Position numbers and translations under genes: made by a program
NCBI RefSeq assembly: GCF_052324685.1
Contig: NC_135211.1
Span: 3,707,868 to 3,771,867, forward strand
Source: Brachyhypopomus gauderio
Lineage: Eukaryota > Chordata > Actinopteri > Gymnotiformes > Hypopomidae
Length of the DNA stretch: 64,000 nt
Direction: 5' to 3'
Notes under the pieces: generated by a model
The model's input: the letters and a program-made list of their open reading frames with translations, nothing else
Told to the model about the DNA's origin: nothing
Databases searched by the model: none
Shown here: positions 21,823 through 33,347 of the stretch, one piece after another
Layout: every line of letters starts with the position of its first letter
How positions within the stretch are numbered: the first letter of the stretch is position 1

Positions 21823-23685
21823 TGTGACGGGCAGGGGTGAGCAACAAAAAGGAAGCGATCACGCCAAGTCTCAGGGAAAAAGGATGGTTTAATAGAAAGT
21901 GTGCAAACCTAAAACCCGTGCAATAGATCCAAATTAAGGATATAATGACCAGCGGTCAACTGGTACAAAGACAAGACATATATAGACAAACAAACGACCC
22001 TCAGGTGAGACGGATCACGGGCTCCGCCCAGCTGAGGGACGCACATGACGTCACCAAACAACAACAACAACAACCGCTGTGGACGTAGGCGGCCGGTAGG
22101 GGGCCGCCTCACCGTGACAGACCCCCCCACCAAGCCGCACTCCCCTCCACTGGGTGTGTGGCACACAGCGGCTGCACACAAAACATGAAGGGGCAGGAAG
22201 GCAGGGACAGGCAGGAACACACCTCCTGCCGTCCGGGAGCTGAAACACAAAACACACAACATTAAACAGCTCACCTCCCCGGGCGGGACCCTGGACCGAC
22301 CGGGCCGTTAACACCACAAAACCACGCCCCGGTTGGTCACAGGGCCCTCACGCCCTAACCGGCGTTTAGCCAGAGAGCCCCAAGGGTGTGCGGACGAGGA
22401 GCTACGACTCCTTTGTCGTCCTTAGTGTGTGTGTGGGTGCAGGTTACCTCCCCAAGGCGTGGCTACTTCTCCTCCTGGACCTACCTCTTCCCAGAGCTGA
22501 CCCCAGCCCTTGGCTAGGGGTCACCCCAGCCTCCTGGGGAGCCAACCCCTCCGGGGGCCCCTCATCGCACGGTGGACTCCTCCACCCAACCCAGGAGCGC
22601 CAGAGACCGAGGCCCAGAGCACCCCCGACGCGGGCTAGGGAGCAGCCCCAAGGGCCTCCTGGTCACCCCGGGCAGGAGGGAGGATCTCCATCTCCAGCAG
22701 GAGCTTCTCAGACCGGAGCCCCATGGTCCCCAAACATCCGGGGGCCCCAGCCATCTAGGGAGGGGCTCTTCATGACCGGGCTCCGGTCACCCCACAACAC
22801 AAGGGGGCTCCTGCCAGGTGGAGACCCCCACAAGGTCCAGGAACACCACGACAACGCCAGGGGGAAGCACCTGCACAGAAAACACACACACACACACACA
22901 CACCCAAACACACACCAACATAAAACACAAACGCGCCCTACCCTATTCAGGGCCTCCCTCGGGAGAGACGCCCTCCGTGCCACACCCCATGGCAAGGGAC
23001 CACAGCCGGTCCCCCCCCAAACACACATTTAAGGGGAGGAGCATGCGTGGAATTACATGCAACAGTTGACAACACGCTAGGACAAAACGCACACGCTATT
23101 ACTAGACAAACAAACAAAAACGGTGCACAAACAGACAGACGGGACCTACACATGCGCGCTCGACATAAACACACAGTGACGCGCGCCGCTCAGAGTCGCA
23201 GTCGCTCCCACACACGAAGAGTTTTCCCAGGGCAGACAGCCCTGGTCCTCGCCGTGCCACAAACACAACACAAAAGCACGGTGGAACTCTTCACAAGACA
23301 CCACGCAGACACTTACCACAAGACATGACCACGAACGAAGGAGAAAGAAAAAGAGACTCGGCGGCCTCCGAAGGGTGGCTGGTCATTCTGTGACGGGCAG
23401 GGGTGAGCAACAAAAAGGAAGCGATCACGCCAAGTCTCAGGGAAAAAGGATGGTTTAATAGAAAGTGTGCAAATCTAAAACCCGTGCAATGGATCCAAAT
23501 TAAGGATATAATGACCAGCGGTCAACTGGTACAAAGACAAGACATATATAGACAAACAAACGACCCTCAGGTGAGACGGATCACGGGCTCTGCCCACCTG
23601 AGGGACGCACATGACGTCACCAAACAACAACAACAACAGCCGCTGTGGACGGAGGCGGCCGGTAGGGGGCCGCCTCACCGTGACA
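21823..23685 (-). mobile_element. Complete non-autonomous LTR retrotransposon (1863 bp)
   Basis: Two direct 297-bp repeats (21823-22119 and 23389-23685) both begin TGTGACGGGCAGGGG and end CCTCACCGTGACA. A perfect 5-bp duplication AAACC flanks the element (21818-21822 and 23686-23690). Minus-strand orientation is inferred. In that sense each LTR reads TGTCACGG to GTCACA, with TATATATG and ATTAAA signals in order, and a purine run TGGTGGGGGGGTC lies directly before the downstream LTR. The 1.27-kb interior has no gag, protease, reverse transcriptase or integrase motif. The 214-codon Pro-rich frame on the plus strand is antisense and GC-driven. Confidence 0.93.
22874..22910. repeat. Short (CA)n tract within the LTR element
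   Basis: CA run of about 30 bp inside the non-coding interior of the retrotransposon. Confidence 0.8.
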
Positions 23686-24230
23686 AAACCTATGATACTA
23701 ATTAATAATACTATATTAGTGTTTCATGATTTAATGTAGTCAGACATTAAATTTCAGAAAGATTATTTAATGTAAATATTATACAATTTTATTGCTGAAC
23801 AGAAAAAGGTTATAACATGAATTTGATTGGGAAATATAGTTTTAATCTGGAAAAAAAAGTAACAATAACAAGAATTAAATATTTATATATAAATAACATC
23901 AAAATGTGTCACACAGAAGGTTACTAAATTTACAAAATAAATTATATTAAAGCTCTAAAGCTCAGAGTCCATCAATTTCACTGCTTCACTTCTCTGCATT
24001 TTCATTGGCCTTAAGTGCATCCAGCCAGGTGCGTAAAAAAACAGTTGTTGTTCAACGCCTTCTCTGAAGGTTAATTCGTCTTTAAAAAGGATGCTTTATC
24101 TATTATATGTAATATATGTTAATAACGCTTCACCAATAATTTGTATTTTTCCTATAAATCCGCTTTCAAATCCACTTTTCGTACTTGTGCTGAAAAAAAC
24201 CTCAGCGGTGAAATAAAAAATCAACCAATC

Positions 24231-24439
24231 TGTCACGTTGGGCAACGCCCCCTCTCGTAGCTGTCACTCTGGGTTCCCTCATGTCTGTGTTCCCTGCCTG
24301 TTTGTCCCGCCCTGCTCGTTTATTTTGATGATTCCTCGTTTGTTACCACGCCCCTGTGTCATTGTCATCACCTGTCCCTAGTTCGCTCCTCTCAGCGATT
24401 GTGTCCGTCTCCTCGCTCCGTAGCGCGAGCTACGTTACA
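24231..24439 (+). mobile_element. Internally deleted solo LTR
   Basis: Starts TGTCACGTTGGGCAACGCCC and ends GCGAGCTACGTTACA, flanked by a perfect 5-bp duplication CAATC (24226-24230 and 24440-24444). It matches the 454-bp solo LTR at 49619-50072 at both ends but lacks about 245 bp of its middle, including the TATA-like and polyadenylation signals. Confidence 0.93.
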
Positions 24440-25204
24440 CAATCAGAATATTTCACACAGTTGTGGTAAAAGAGAGAAAGGCCCTTTTACATTGGGAGCT
24501 TTTATTATATTATTATTATATTATATTTTATTATATTATTATTTATTTTACATTGGGAGCTTTTTTATTATAGATTGGCAGTTTTATCAACCAATCATGT
24601 TATCGAATTAGAATCGTGGGGGCGTGCTCCAATTGTCTCTCATTTTTATTTGAAACAAATCCAAAATGTTGCCAATCTGTAGCTGTTGTGTTTTTCTTTG
24701 AAACCAGCTCGCTTGACTCACAACTAACACTCATTCGTCATTGTGGCTTTTTCCCCTCTGTATGATCTTAGTGAAAACCGCCACTGTCATCATACTGCCC
24801 AATCCTAGTAGGTGCTATGATTAGCTTAGCTCAGCAAGTTTTTAAAATAAATATATATTAAAACGCACATATGCTCCTCTGTTCATTGCGGATGCACTTT
24901 TGAAATAATAATGTTGCAGTAGGCAAATTGCCCTGATTTGCGCTGGTGGTAGTTGTTGTTTTTTATTTAGTTATTTATTATTAATATTTAAAAGTTGTTC
25001 TCTGCACTACGTTATGTAAAATAGTTTAAAAATATTTTTGTGCAACACCTTTATATTTATTGGTTGTTATATGGTAATATTTAAGTCATTTGGTTTTTAT
25101 TTGTTTCTTTAATAGTGACACAATCAACACAATGATTGATGATGCAGGGGGCACCAACCAAAATCTCGCCTAGGGCACCACATTGGTCAGGGCCGGCTCT
25201 GATT

Positions 25205-27015
25205 CCAACCATAAAAAAACTCAGCAGACATGCAGACACCTGATGAGATAAATAACACCTTTAAAGATTTTTTCAAAAAGGTATACTCATCAGACAATGA
25301 AATCAACTTAGACTAAATCAATAACTTCCTGGACCATATCAAACTACCTAAATTAACTGAAAACCAAAAACAAACACTTGAAAGACCATTATCCCTAGAA
25401 GAACTTTACAAAACTTTAAAACATATGCCTAACAGTAAAGCCGCAGGACCTGATGGATTCCCTGCTGAGTTTTATAAACACTTTTGGCCATCCTTATCAC
25501 AACTGTTTTACAGAACAATAACAGAAATCAAACAAAATGCAAAACTTCCAAAAAAATATGAATACTGCAATCATCTCCCTTCACCTTAAACCAAACAAAG
25601 ACCCTACCCAATAATCTAGCTACAGACCATTATCATTAATGAATACAGACACAAAAATAATCAGCAAGGCGCTAGCCAACAGAGTAGAAACAGTAATTCA
25701 TAATTTAATACATCCTGATCAAATGGGTTTTCTCAAAGGTCGACACTCATCCACAAATATGCGCAGATTAGTGAACATAATAGACTACACCTCACACCAA
25801 AACATACCAACAGCAATTGTAACCCTAGATGCAGAAAAAGCCTTTGACAGAGTAAACTGGAAATTCTTATTTACCACACTGTATAAACTCGGATTTGGAG
25901 AATCATTCATTAACTGGATACAGATCTTATACACTGCACCTAAGGCTACAGTCAACACCAACGGGGTAATATCACAACCTTTCACATTACACCGGGGGAC
26001 CAGACAAGGATGCTCACTCTCTCCTTATCTATTCTCTATCTTCATAGAACCACTAGCAGCAGCAATACGACAAAACACAGACATTAAAGGAATCCAAACA
26101 CCTAACATGGAACATAAAATCAGTCTACATGCAGACGATATCTTACTATTTCTACAAAAACCACATATCTCAATAACAAAAACAATTCAAACATTACCTA
26201 TCCCAGTATGTACTAATTACGTCACATATCTCGGTGTAACTAAAGATATCTCCCTAGCTGTCAGAGTTGTTCAAGCTCAATTACAATCCATTAACTAAAA
26301 CAATAAGTGACTATCTTCACCACTGGTCTACACTTCCTCTTTCACTTGCTGGCAGAATTGCTACGATTAAAATGACAATATTACCAAAAATCAATTATTT
26401 ATTTTCAATGATTCCCATTCAGCCCCCACTCACTTGGTTTCAGACTTTAAATACCACAATAACTGATTATTATTGGAAGAATAAACCATCTAGAATCAAA
26501 CCCACAACGTTACAGAATTCAAAATCATACGGCGGTCTAGAGGCACCAAATTTCCACAATTATTACCTGGCAAATCAATTACAATATATATTAAAATGGA
26601 TAAAACCTAATAGTACAGATAGATCATGGACTGATTTAGAACAAGCATTATGTAAAGATATACAAATATCCAATTTACCATTTATCAGCCAAACAAACAT
26701 CACCCATGTTTCTATAATACAACTGTGGCCACAACTCTGACAGCCTGGTGGAATTTTCACAAACTAACAAACTCAGCACTAACACCAACCATCCACTCAC
26801 CCATCTGGAATAACCCGGACTTTACAATTAATAAAAAACATTAAACTATCTATCATGGACTAATAAGGGAATCACACACCTCAAACATCTGTATAACAAT
26901 ACCACATTAATGTCACTACCACAAATAACCCAGAAATGAAGTTAAAAAAAACCCACTCATGAGTTTAAAAATCAATCCAACTACATTAGATCTCCCTACA
27001 CCAATCTCAGAACTT
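25205..27015 (+). mobile_element. L1/Tx1-like LINE ORF2, degenerate (5' segment)
   Basis: Reverse-transcriptase blocks are readable in order. SKAAGPDGFPAEFYKHFWP is near 25435, then a frame break. LDAEKAFDRVNWKF (25828) carries the first catalytic aspartate. HRGTRQGCSLSPYLF (25990) is next, and HADDILLF (26130) carries the catalytic DD. The longest open piece is 25639-26298. A frameshift near 26260 leads to 26267-26740 (LAGRIATIKMTILPKINYLF, then DYYWKNKPSRIKP), the thumb and connection region. The endonuclease domain is absent, so the copy is 5'-truncated. Stops and shifts make it inactive. The C-terminal part reappears at 29355-29755 after another LINE. Confidence 0.88.
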
Positions 27016-29350
27016 CTTAACATTACATATACATGGAGGCATAATCAGGTACTTAAATCATTGGCAGGTGCACTTGATAAGAAGCGTTTGGAAGTTAATG
27101 GCATGCCAGTTGCTAGTTCCAATAGAGTAATTAGGTTTGTGCGTGAGGGGCACAGAGGTGGAAAGAGTACTGAAAAATTGTAATTGAGTAAAAGTATCAT
27201 TACTTTGCCTAAAATCTACTCAGAGTAAAAGTAAAATTACCCATCTCAAAATTTACTCGAGTAAAAGTACTAAATTACTTCATTTAAAATGTAATTTGAG
27301 TAAAAGTTACTTAGTTACTTTCAGTTATTTAATGCAAGGATGAATCATGAACCAAATTCAGCACAAGTTGTTTTAATCGATTTCAAAGTGTATTTAAGTG
27401 CACATCCACACTTGCAAAAAGATCAGTTGGGCTCAGGAACATACTTCCTCACAGCACAAGGACAGTCACAACCTGTACCATAAAGTGCAAATAATTTTCA
27501 GTCCTATTGTCCAACGGACAACACTATGATAAGAATAAAGAAATTTAAATTACAAATTATTCAAAAAACAAAATGCACACAAAATGATGTGTGCCACAAA
27601 TCAAACTAAAATGCAACAGGATTCCACTACTCACAATAAAATGCCCACAGGATCCCACATCAAAAATTTAAAAATGCCACAATTTAAAAGTAAGTGCTCA
27701 CAGGATCCAACTATTCATAATATAGTGCCCACCGAATCCTACTATTCACAATAAAATGCCCACAGGTGGCCACAACTCAAAATAAAATATAAAATGACCA
27801 CAGGATCCCACATCTCAAAATAAAACAAAATGCGTACAGGATTCCACTATTTAAAACACTCACAGGATCCAACTATTCAAAATACAGTGCCCACAGGATT
27901 CCACTTTTCACAATAATATGTCCACAGGATCCCACAGAACCTGATAGATAGAAGATTTAAAGATAGAACAATCTCATCCTTTTGGAAAAAAAAGTGCACC
28001 AGATTACGACCTGATTATGAGACAATGGAAAGGGTGCGCGCAAGGCAAGGCCACACAATTGGCTTTCAGTCCTGGGACTCCAAGTTTAAATTTCTGCCCG
28101 CATTAAATTTTTCACCATCAATATTTTTTTACTCAGTAATTTGAGGCCGTTCAAATGTAGTGAAGTAAAACTACTTGGGTCAAAATGTACTTAAGTAAAA
28201 GTAAAAATTACACATTTCAAAAACTACTCAGAAAATTACAAATTACTCCTAAAAAGTACTCAATTACAGTAATGTGAGTAAATGTAATTAGTTACTTTCC
28301 ACCCCTGGAGGGGCAGCATAGCAAGGAGCCAGCACAGTTTTCAAAAGTTGTTGGTAAGTGGGCTGATGCAAAAGATTGGAAACTGTTGGTTGATGTAGGC
28401 TGTAAATTGCAGGTTTACAGTGTATTGTAGTCACAAACTTGAGGCCAGATGTTGTGTTGTATTCTGAAAGTAAGCGGATAGTGTATTTCATAGAGCTAAC
28501 TGTTACATTTGAAGACGAAGTTGATGCAGCATATGAAAGGAAAAGGTTGAAGTATGCAGATTTGGTGGCTGAGGTAAGAGAGCGGGGCTGGCAAGCATAT
28601 ATTAGACCTGTAGAGGTAGGGGCTATGGGTTTCCTGGCGAAGTCTGCCACAAGACTACTGGCTGAGTTTGGATTTAGAGGCTGTGTGATGAGAGCAGTGG
28701 TAAAGGAGTTGTCAGCGGTAGGTTAGGTGGGCTAAGGATAGTACTTGAAGAGAGAAATTATTTGGTGTGTGTGATGTTGAGATATGGGTAGGGTTGTCAC
28801 TTGGCTTTTCCGATAGCTGTCGGGTAGCAGGGTTGTTGGTCAATTTTGTGATGGGCTACATTGTGAGCTTGGAGGGGGGTGGGTCTGGGACGCCAGACTC
28901 CACTGATGAGCCTTCTGGAGATGTTTGGGGCTCAATTCATCGAAACACCAATGAAGGGAGGTGCCTTACTGATGGTATTGTGTCAATGTCACTTTGTGAA
29001 GGTATTGTGTCAATGTCACCTTGTTTTGAAGGTCAGTCCAGGTTTGTTTGGTGGTTTGAGTACTTGGCAGTTGAGGCAATGGACCGTGAACATAGTGCGC
29101 TGTGCTTCTGGATCCTTGTCGAGCCAGTATCAGATTGTAGCTGCTGCTGTGTTCTGTTCAAGCAACTAGTGTGTGCATAGGGTGTGTGAATCTATCTTGT
29201 CTTCTTAGTAGTATTGGGTAGTTGAGACAATGGGTCATGGGCATAGTAGTAGGTATTAGTAGATCATAGTCGTTGGTTGGTTAATACATTCTAGCCAAGC
29301 CTGTTGCATGACTCCGGATGTTAGGTGCAGGATTTTATCATCTTCCTGTA
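27016..29350 (+). mobile_element. RLE-type LINE 3' end, inserted in the L1-like LINE and split by a hAT
   Basis: Starts in YTWRHNQVLKSLAG, a conserved segment before the restriction-like endonuclease of R2/NeSL-type LINEs. It resumes after the hAT insertion with LRPDVVLYSESKRIVYFIE and LTVTFEDEVDAAYERKRLKY (28437-28560), the PD..E catalytic core, then GAMGFLAKSATRLL. The stop is near 28725. About 600 bp of GT-rich 3' UTR follow, containing CTGGGACGCCAGACTCCAC and TCGAAACACC. It is 5'-truncated, so not mobile. Confidence 0.78.
27153..28307. mobile_element. Non-autonomous hAT element (1155 bp)
   Basis: Ends CAGAGGTGGAAAG and CTTTCCACCCCTG, with the perfect 8-bp duplication GAGGGGCA on both sides (27145-27152 and 28308-28315). 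Subterminal regions are packed with AGTAAAAGTA and its complement TACTTAAGTAAAAG. The centre (27600-27940) is an imperfect tandem repeat of CACAGGATCCCACTATTCAC phrases. It has no transposase frame. Confidence 0.95.
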
Positions 29351-29354
29351 TTAT

Positions 29355-29755
29355 GTTACTACAGCAAATAAAACATTATCCAAAATATATAAAATTATAT
29401 CTCAATTAAATCTTAACATTAGCTTACCGTGCAAGCAATGAAGTAAGAAAGATTTATCAATAACTCTTAATGCTAACTTCTGAATCCAGATATGTAATAA
29501 TATAGCAGTGTCACAAATACTAATTTACAACTAATCCAGTATAAAGTTATCCACCGAGTACAATATGCCACATACACAATGTATAAAATGGGATTCACAA
29601 ACTCACCAAACTGTACACACTGCAATCAGAACACTGTTGATAATTATATCCATGCTATGTGGCACTGCACTCCAGTTAACCAGTTTTGGAATGAAGTCAC
29701 TACTCATCTATCTCAAGCACTAAATACCCAAATTCATCATTATTCCTACAGGGAT
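29355..29755 (+). mobile_element. L1/Tx1-like LINE ORF2, C-terminal segment
   Basis: Continues the LINE interrupted at about 27015. It reads MGFTNSPNCTHCNQNTVDNY and HAMWHCTPVNQFWNEV (29579-29710), the Cys-His motif at the end of ORF2 in this LINE group. It ends where sequence changes to GGGATGCCAACTTTTGACG. Confidence 0.8.
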
Positions 29756-30241
29756 GCCAACTTTTGACGTTCGCTTAGAGTGAGATTTTAACCTGGAGGA
29801 GGTGGCGAGTGTAAATTGTTGAGCGCGCGCGGGAAAGGGGGGGGGGGGGTGGCGAACGTAAGTTGTTGGGGGGGGGGGGGGGGGTGGCGAACGTATCGAT
29901 CGCTGGTGGTTGGCGCCAGAGTGAACTAGTAACTCATTGAATCATAGATGTGGATCAGAGGTATAAATTATTACATAAATAATTACATAAATACACATAC
30001 AGACTTAATCTAGACACAACTAACTCAAATATTACATCACAATAATATTGTATAATAAAATATGCACAGAAGACAAACCTTAAGAATATTTCCTGTTCTG
30101 GCTCCGATATGGTGAAATTATCTTCTGCTAGCAGTTTGGACTAAAGACTCCTCAAACGTGGACTGAAGACTCACTTGGTTGTTGAGTACTTAAATGACCA
30201 CTAACACTAGATAACACTTCTTGTCCTTGTACTTTACATTG
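29756..30241. other. G-rich repeat debris and intergenic DNA
   Basis: Contains two G homopolymers of ten or more near 29838 and 29870, flanked by repeated GTGGCGAACGTA phrases. The same GTGGCGAACGTAAAGTGTT theme occurs near 54690, and TGGCGGCGAGTTTAAATTGTTGA occurs near 11060 (split by one base pattern). No gene seen. Confidence 0.5.
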
Positions 30242-31074
30242 TACACTCACCGGCCACTTTATTAGGTAGCTACACCTTGTTAGTAACTGGTTGGACCCCC
30301 GTTTGCCTTCAGAACTGCCTTAACTGCATAGATTCAACATGGTACTGGAAACATTCCTCAGAGAGTCTGGTCCATATTGACGTGATAGCATCACACAGTT
30401 GCTGCAGATTTGTCGGCTGCACATCCATGATGTGAATCTCCTGTTCCTCCACATCCCAAAGGTGCTCTATTGGATTGAGATCTGGTGACTGTGGAGGCCA
30501 TTCGAGTACAGTGAATTCATTGTCGTGTTCAAGAAACCAGTCTGAGGCTGTGGCATTGACACAATGCTCAGTTGGTACTAATAGGCCCAATGTGTGCCAG
30601 GAAAATATCCCCCACACCATTGCACCACCACCACCAGCCTGAACCACTGATACAAGGCAGGATGGATCCATGCTTTCATGTTGTTGATGCCAAATTCTGA
30701 CCCTACCATCTGAATGTCACAGCAGAAATCGAGACTCATCAGAGCAGGCAACGTTTTTCCAATCTTCTTTTGTCCAATTTTGGTGAGCCTGTGTCAATTG
30801 TAGCCTCAGTTTCCTGTTCTTAGCTGACAGGAGTGGCACCCAGTGTGGTCTTCTGCTGCTGTAGCCCATCTGCCTCAAGGTTCGACGTGTTGTGTGTTCA
30901 GAGATGCTCTTCTGCGTATCTTGGTTGTAACGACTGGTTATTTGAGTTACTGTTGCCGTTCTATCAGCTCGAACCAGTCTGGCCATTCTCCTCTGACCTC
31001 TGGCATCAACAAGGCATTTGCACCCACAGAACTGTCGCTCACTGGATATTTTCTCTTTTTTGGACCATTCTATG

Positions 31075-33347
31075 TGTTACGGAACAGTTCCGGACCCTTC
31101 CCTGTGGGCGTGCCGCTATGTTGTCTGCGTGTCGTTATGTCCATGTTTGTACTTCCATGGGTGTGGGTTGTTTGTGAGCGTGTTCGTGGTTACACCTGTG
31201 CCTTGTCTCGAGGTCACGTGGGTCTGTGTAATTCACCTATTTAATGTGCGTTAGCGCGGTGTCTAGTGCTCGTCTTTGTCTAAAGTTCATGCCCATGCAA
31301 GCATCGCGTCAGTGTGCTTGCTCCGTTTGTGCAGGACTTTACGTGTTTGTGTGTTTGATTAAACGTTTAATGTTCACTGCAAGACGCGTGTCGTGCCTCC
31401 TGCTTCCTCCAGCACCACAGCGTCACAGAAAGACGAGCCGATCAGATGCCCGGATACGCTAAGCGTACACCCAAGGGGAAGAAGAAGAGCCGGCGTCACC
31501 ACGGCTCTTCCCCGGTCCGGCGCCACGAAGCCCCCGTCTCCGAGCAGATCATGAAGCAGGACCCACTCTGTACGTACATGCTCTGAGCAGCTCAGGAGAC
31601 GGAGGATGCACAGATGGCGGAATACTTCCGCACATCCGCGGTACGCGTGTGGAGGGAGAGACACGCCCCCGTGTCCGCGGAACCACCACCCGGTGCTGTG
31701 GGCAGCTGTAATGTGGAGGAGAAGAGCGCTCCGCTCCTGGTCTTCCCCGAAGAGGAGGAGACCAGTGAGCCGTTTGTGGTGGGGGTAGATGCCTTTGCCC
31801 TCTCTCCCCCCGAAGAGGAGTTCGGGAGTGAGGACTCCGGAGAGGAGAGTGAGGGTGAGGGCAGCTGCCCTTCCCCCCGGTCCGTGGCTTCCTGGACGTC
31901 GGACGAGGAGAAGGAGACCAGCGCCACTCCATCGGTCTGCTCCGACGTCGATGAGCTCCCCGATAAGGCGGAGGAAGACGTCAGTCCTCCCCCATCCGTA
32001 TGCTCCGAATCAACGGTGTATTACGGAGAAGGGAAGGACCTTAGCCCCCCTCCGTCCCTGCACTCCGAGTCAACCGTGTGCTATGGGGAGAGAGGGAGCA
32101 CCAGCCCACCTCCGTCCGTTTGTTCGACCCCTTCCAGGTTCGACAGCGGGAGTGAGGGAGAGGACAAGATCTCGGTGGGTTCTGCGGACACCGTGCGGGG
32201 AGAGAAAGGGTGTCCACTAGGCAGGAAAGCCTCTCAGGCGTCGTCAGAGAGGAGCAGCAGGTGCTGGTCAAGCTGCCCTGCCACGGACGAACCCATGTCC
32301 CTGGACCGGAGCCTCTCGGAGGGAGAGGAGGAGCCCATGTCCCTAGATCGGTGTGTCTCGGAGGAGGAAGGAGAGCCCATGGACTCATCGGGGGACAAAA
32401 CGCCGGTGATCCCGGCTGCGCGGGAAGGATCCAGCACGGTTGGCGGTCCAAGGTGGGGGTTCCACGTCTCGGCTCCGGTGGCGCCCAGGAGGGAGGCCAA
32501 GGCTCCTCAGGCGAAGGTCTCAGGCGCAAGGACCAGGGGCGCACCAGGAGGAGCAGCGCGCACCGGAGGTGCGAAGCCGAGGACCGGTGGGACTCCGCCG
32601 CCGGTTCCGCCTGCCGCGCCCGCCCAGCCTGCTTTCCCTGGAGGGATAGCGCCACCGTTTGCGCTTTGGCAGGCAGCCGGAGCGATGCCGTGGCTGCCTG
32701 TCCCTATATGTCTGTCTGTTCCCCTGTGTCTCCCTAATCTCCTTTTCCCTCTTGTGCCTTTTGTGTTTCATGTACCTGTGTGTGTGTTTGTCAGCGTGCC
32801 TTAGTTTAATGTATTTTCCCCTGTCTTCCCAGGGAGGGTGTACTAGTGCTGTCCGCGGCGGTTCCCGCCGCCGGGGGTGACGGCTCTCGGAGGCTCGTGA
32901 TCCCGGGGGCTCCGGACCTGCCCGTCGGTGTTTGTTCGGGGCATTCCCACGGCGCGGGACGCTCCGGGAGTAGCGAGCCCCTGGCGGGGGGTTCTGTTAC
33001 GGAACAGCTCCGGACCCTTCCCTGTGGGCGTGCCGCTATGTTGTCTGCGTGTCGTTATGTCCATGTTTGTACTTCCGTGGGTGTGGGTTGTTTGTGAGCG
33101 TGTTCGTGGTTACACCTGTGCCTTGTCTCGAGGTTACGTGGGTCTGTGTAATTCACCTATTTAATGTGCGTTAGCGCGGTGTCTAGTGCTCGTCTTTGTC
33201 TAAAGTTCATGCCCATGCAAGCATCGCGTCAGCGTGCTTGCTCTGTTTGTGCAGGACTTTACGTGTTTGTGTGTTTGATTAAACGTTTAATGTTCACTGC
33301 AAGACGCGTGTCGTGCCTCCTGCTTCCTCCAGCACCACAGCGCCACA
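31075..33347 (+). mobile_element. Complete non-autonomous LTR retrotransposon (2273 bp)
   Basis: Direct LTRs of exactly 353 bp (31075-31427 and 32995-33347) begin TGTTACGGAACAG and end CAGCGYCACA, and differ at only a few positions. A perfect 5-bp target duplication CTATG flanks it (31070-31074 and 33348-33352). A purine tract CTGGCGGGGGGTTC lies directly before the 3' LTR. The interior encodes one long frame and no protease, reverse transcriptase, RNase H or integrase, so movement would need enzymes supplied by another element. Related solo LTRs are at 2164 and 56025. Confidence 0.95.
31446..32804 (+). CDS. Acidic Ser/Pro-rich protein of the non-autonomous LTR element, broken by one stop
   Basis: Unrecognised protein. 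The continuous part is 31614-32804 (396 codons). Upstream, in the same frame, ATG at 31446 opens a basic stretch (TPKGKKKSRRHHGSS) that ends at an in-frame TGA at 31584-31586, followed by ten sense codons to the next ATG. I infer one former frame of about 452 codons with a single nonsense change. The body is low-complexity and acidic, with repeated SPPPSVCSESTV and DEPMSLDRSLSEGEEEPMSL-type units. A Pro/Ala/Arg region follows near residues 300-350 of the long part, and a hydrophobic tail (FPLVPFVFHVPVCVFV) ends it. The tail may simply be readthrough of non-coding sequence. No zinc knuckle or capsid motif is visible, though a Gag-like role is possible by position. Confidence 0.6.

Larger units (their letters stand above)
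21107..25201. mobile_element. hAT-like element, expanded by nested insertions
   Basis: The left end CAACACCGGCCCT and the right end AGGGCCGGCTCTG form an imperfect inverted repeat. Both are followed inward by TAGGC/GCCTA and GGGGCGCC or GGGCACC phrases typical of a fish hAT group. The flanking octamers ATTCGGCA and ATTCCAAC only partly match, so the duplication is eroded or the end is off by some bases. The interior holds an LTR retrotransposon (21823-23685) and a deleted LTR (24231-24439). Without them about 2.0 kb of AT-rich non-coding DNA remains. Confidence 0.5.

Noticed and set aside
22388..23032. 214-codon Pro/Gly-rich plus-strand frame
   Set aside because: Antisense within an LTR element interior of minus orientation, with GC-driven composition and no domain. 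The opposing frame is equally open.
30843..31254. Plus-strand frames across the Tc1/LTR border (114 and 133 codons)
   Set aside because: They cross an insertion boundary and are antisense to the Tc1 transposase.
32041..32655. Alternative 143-, 175- and 204-codon frames overlapping the LTR-element frame
   Set aside because: Shadows of the GC-rich acidic frame in other phases. The chosen frame is longest, starts near the LTR and shows internal peptide repeats.
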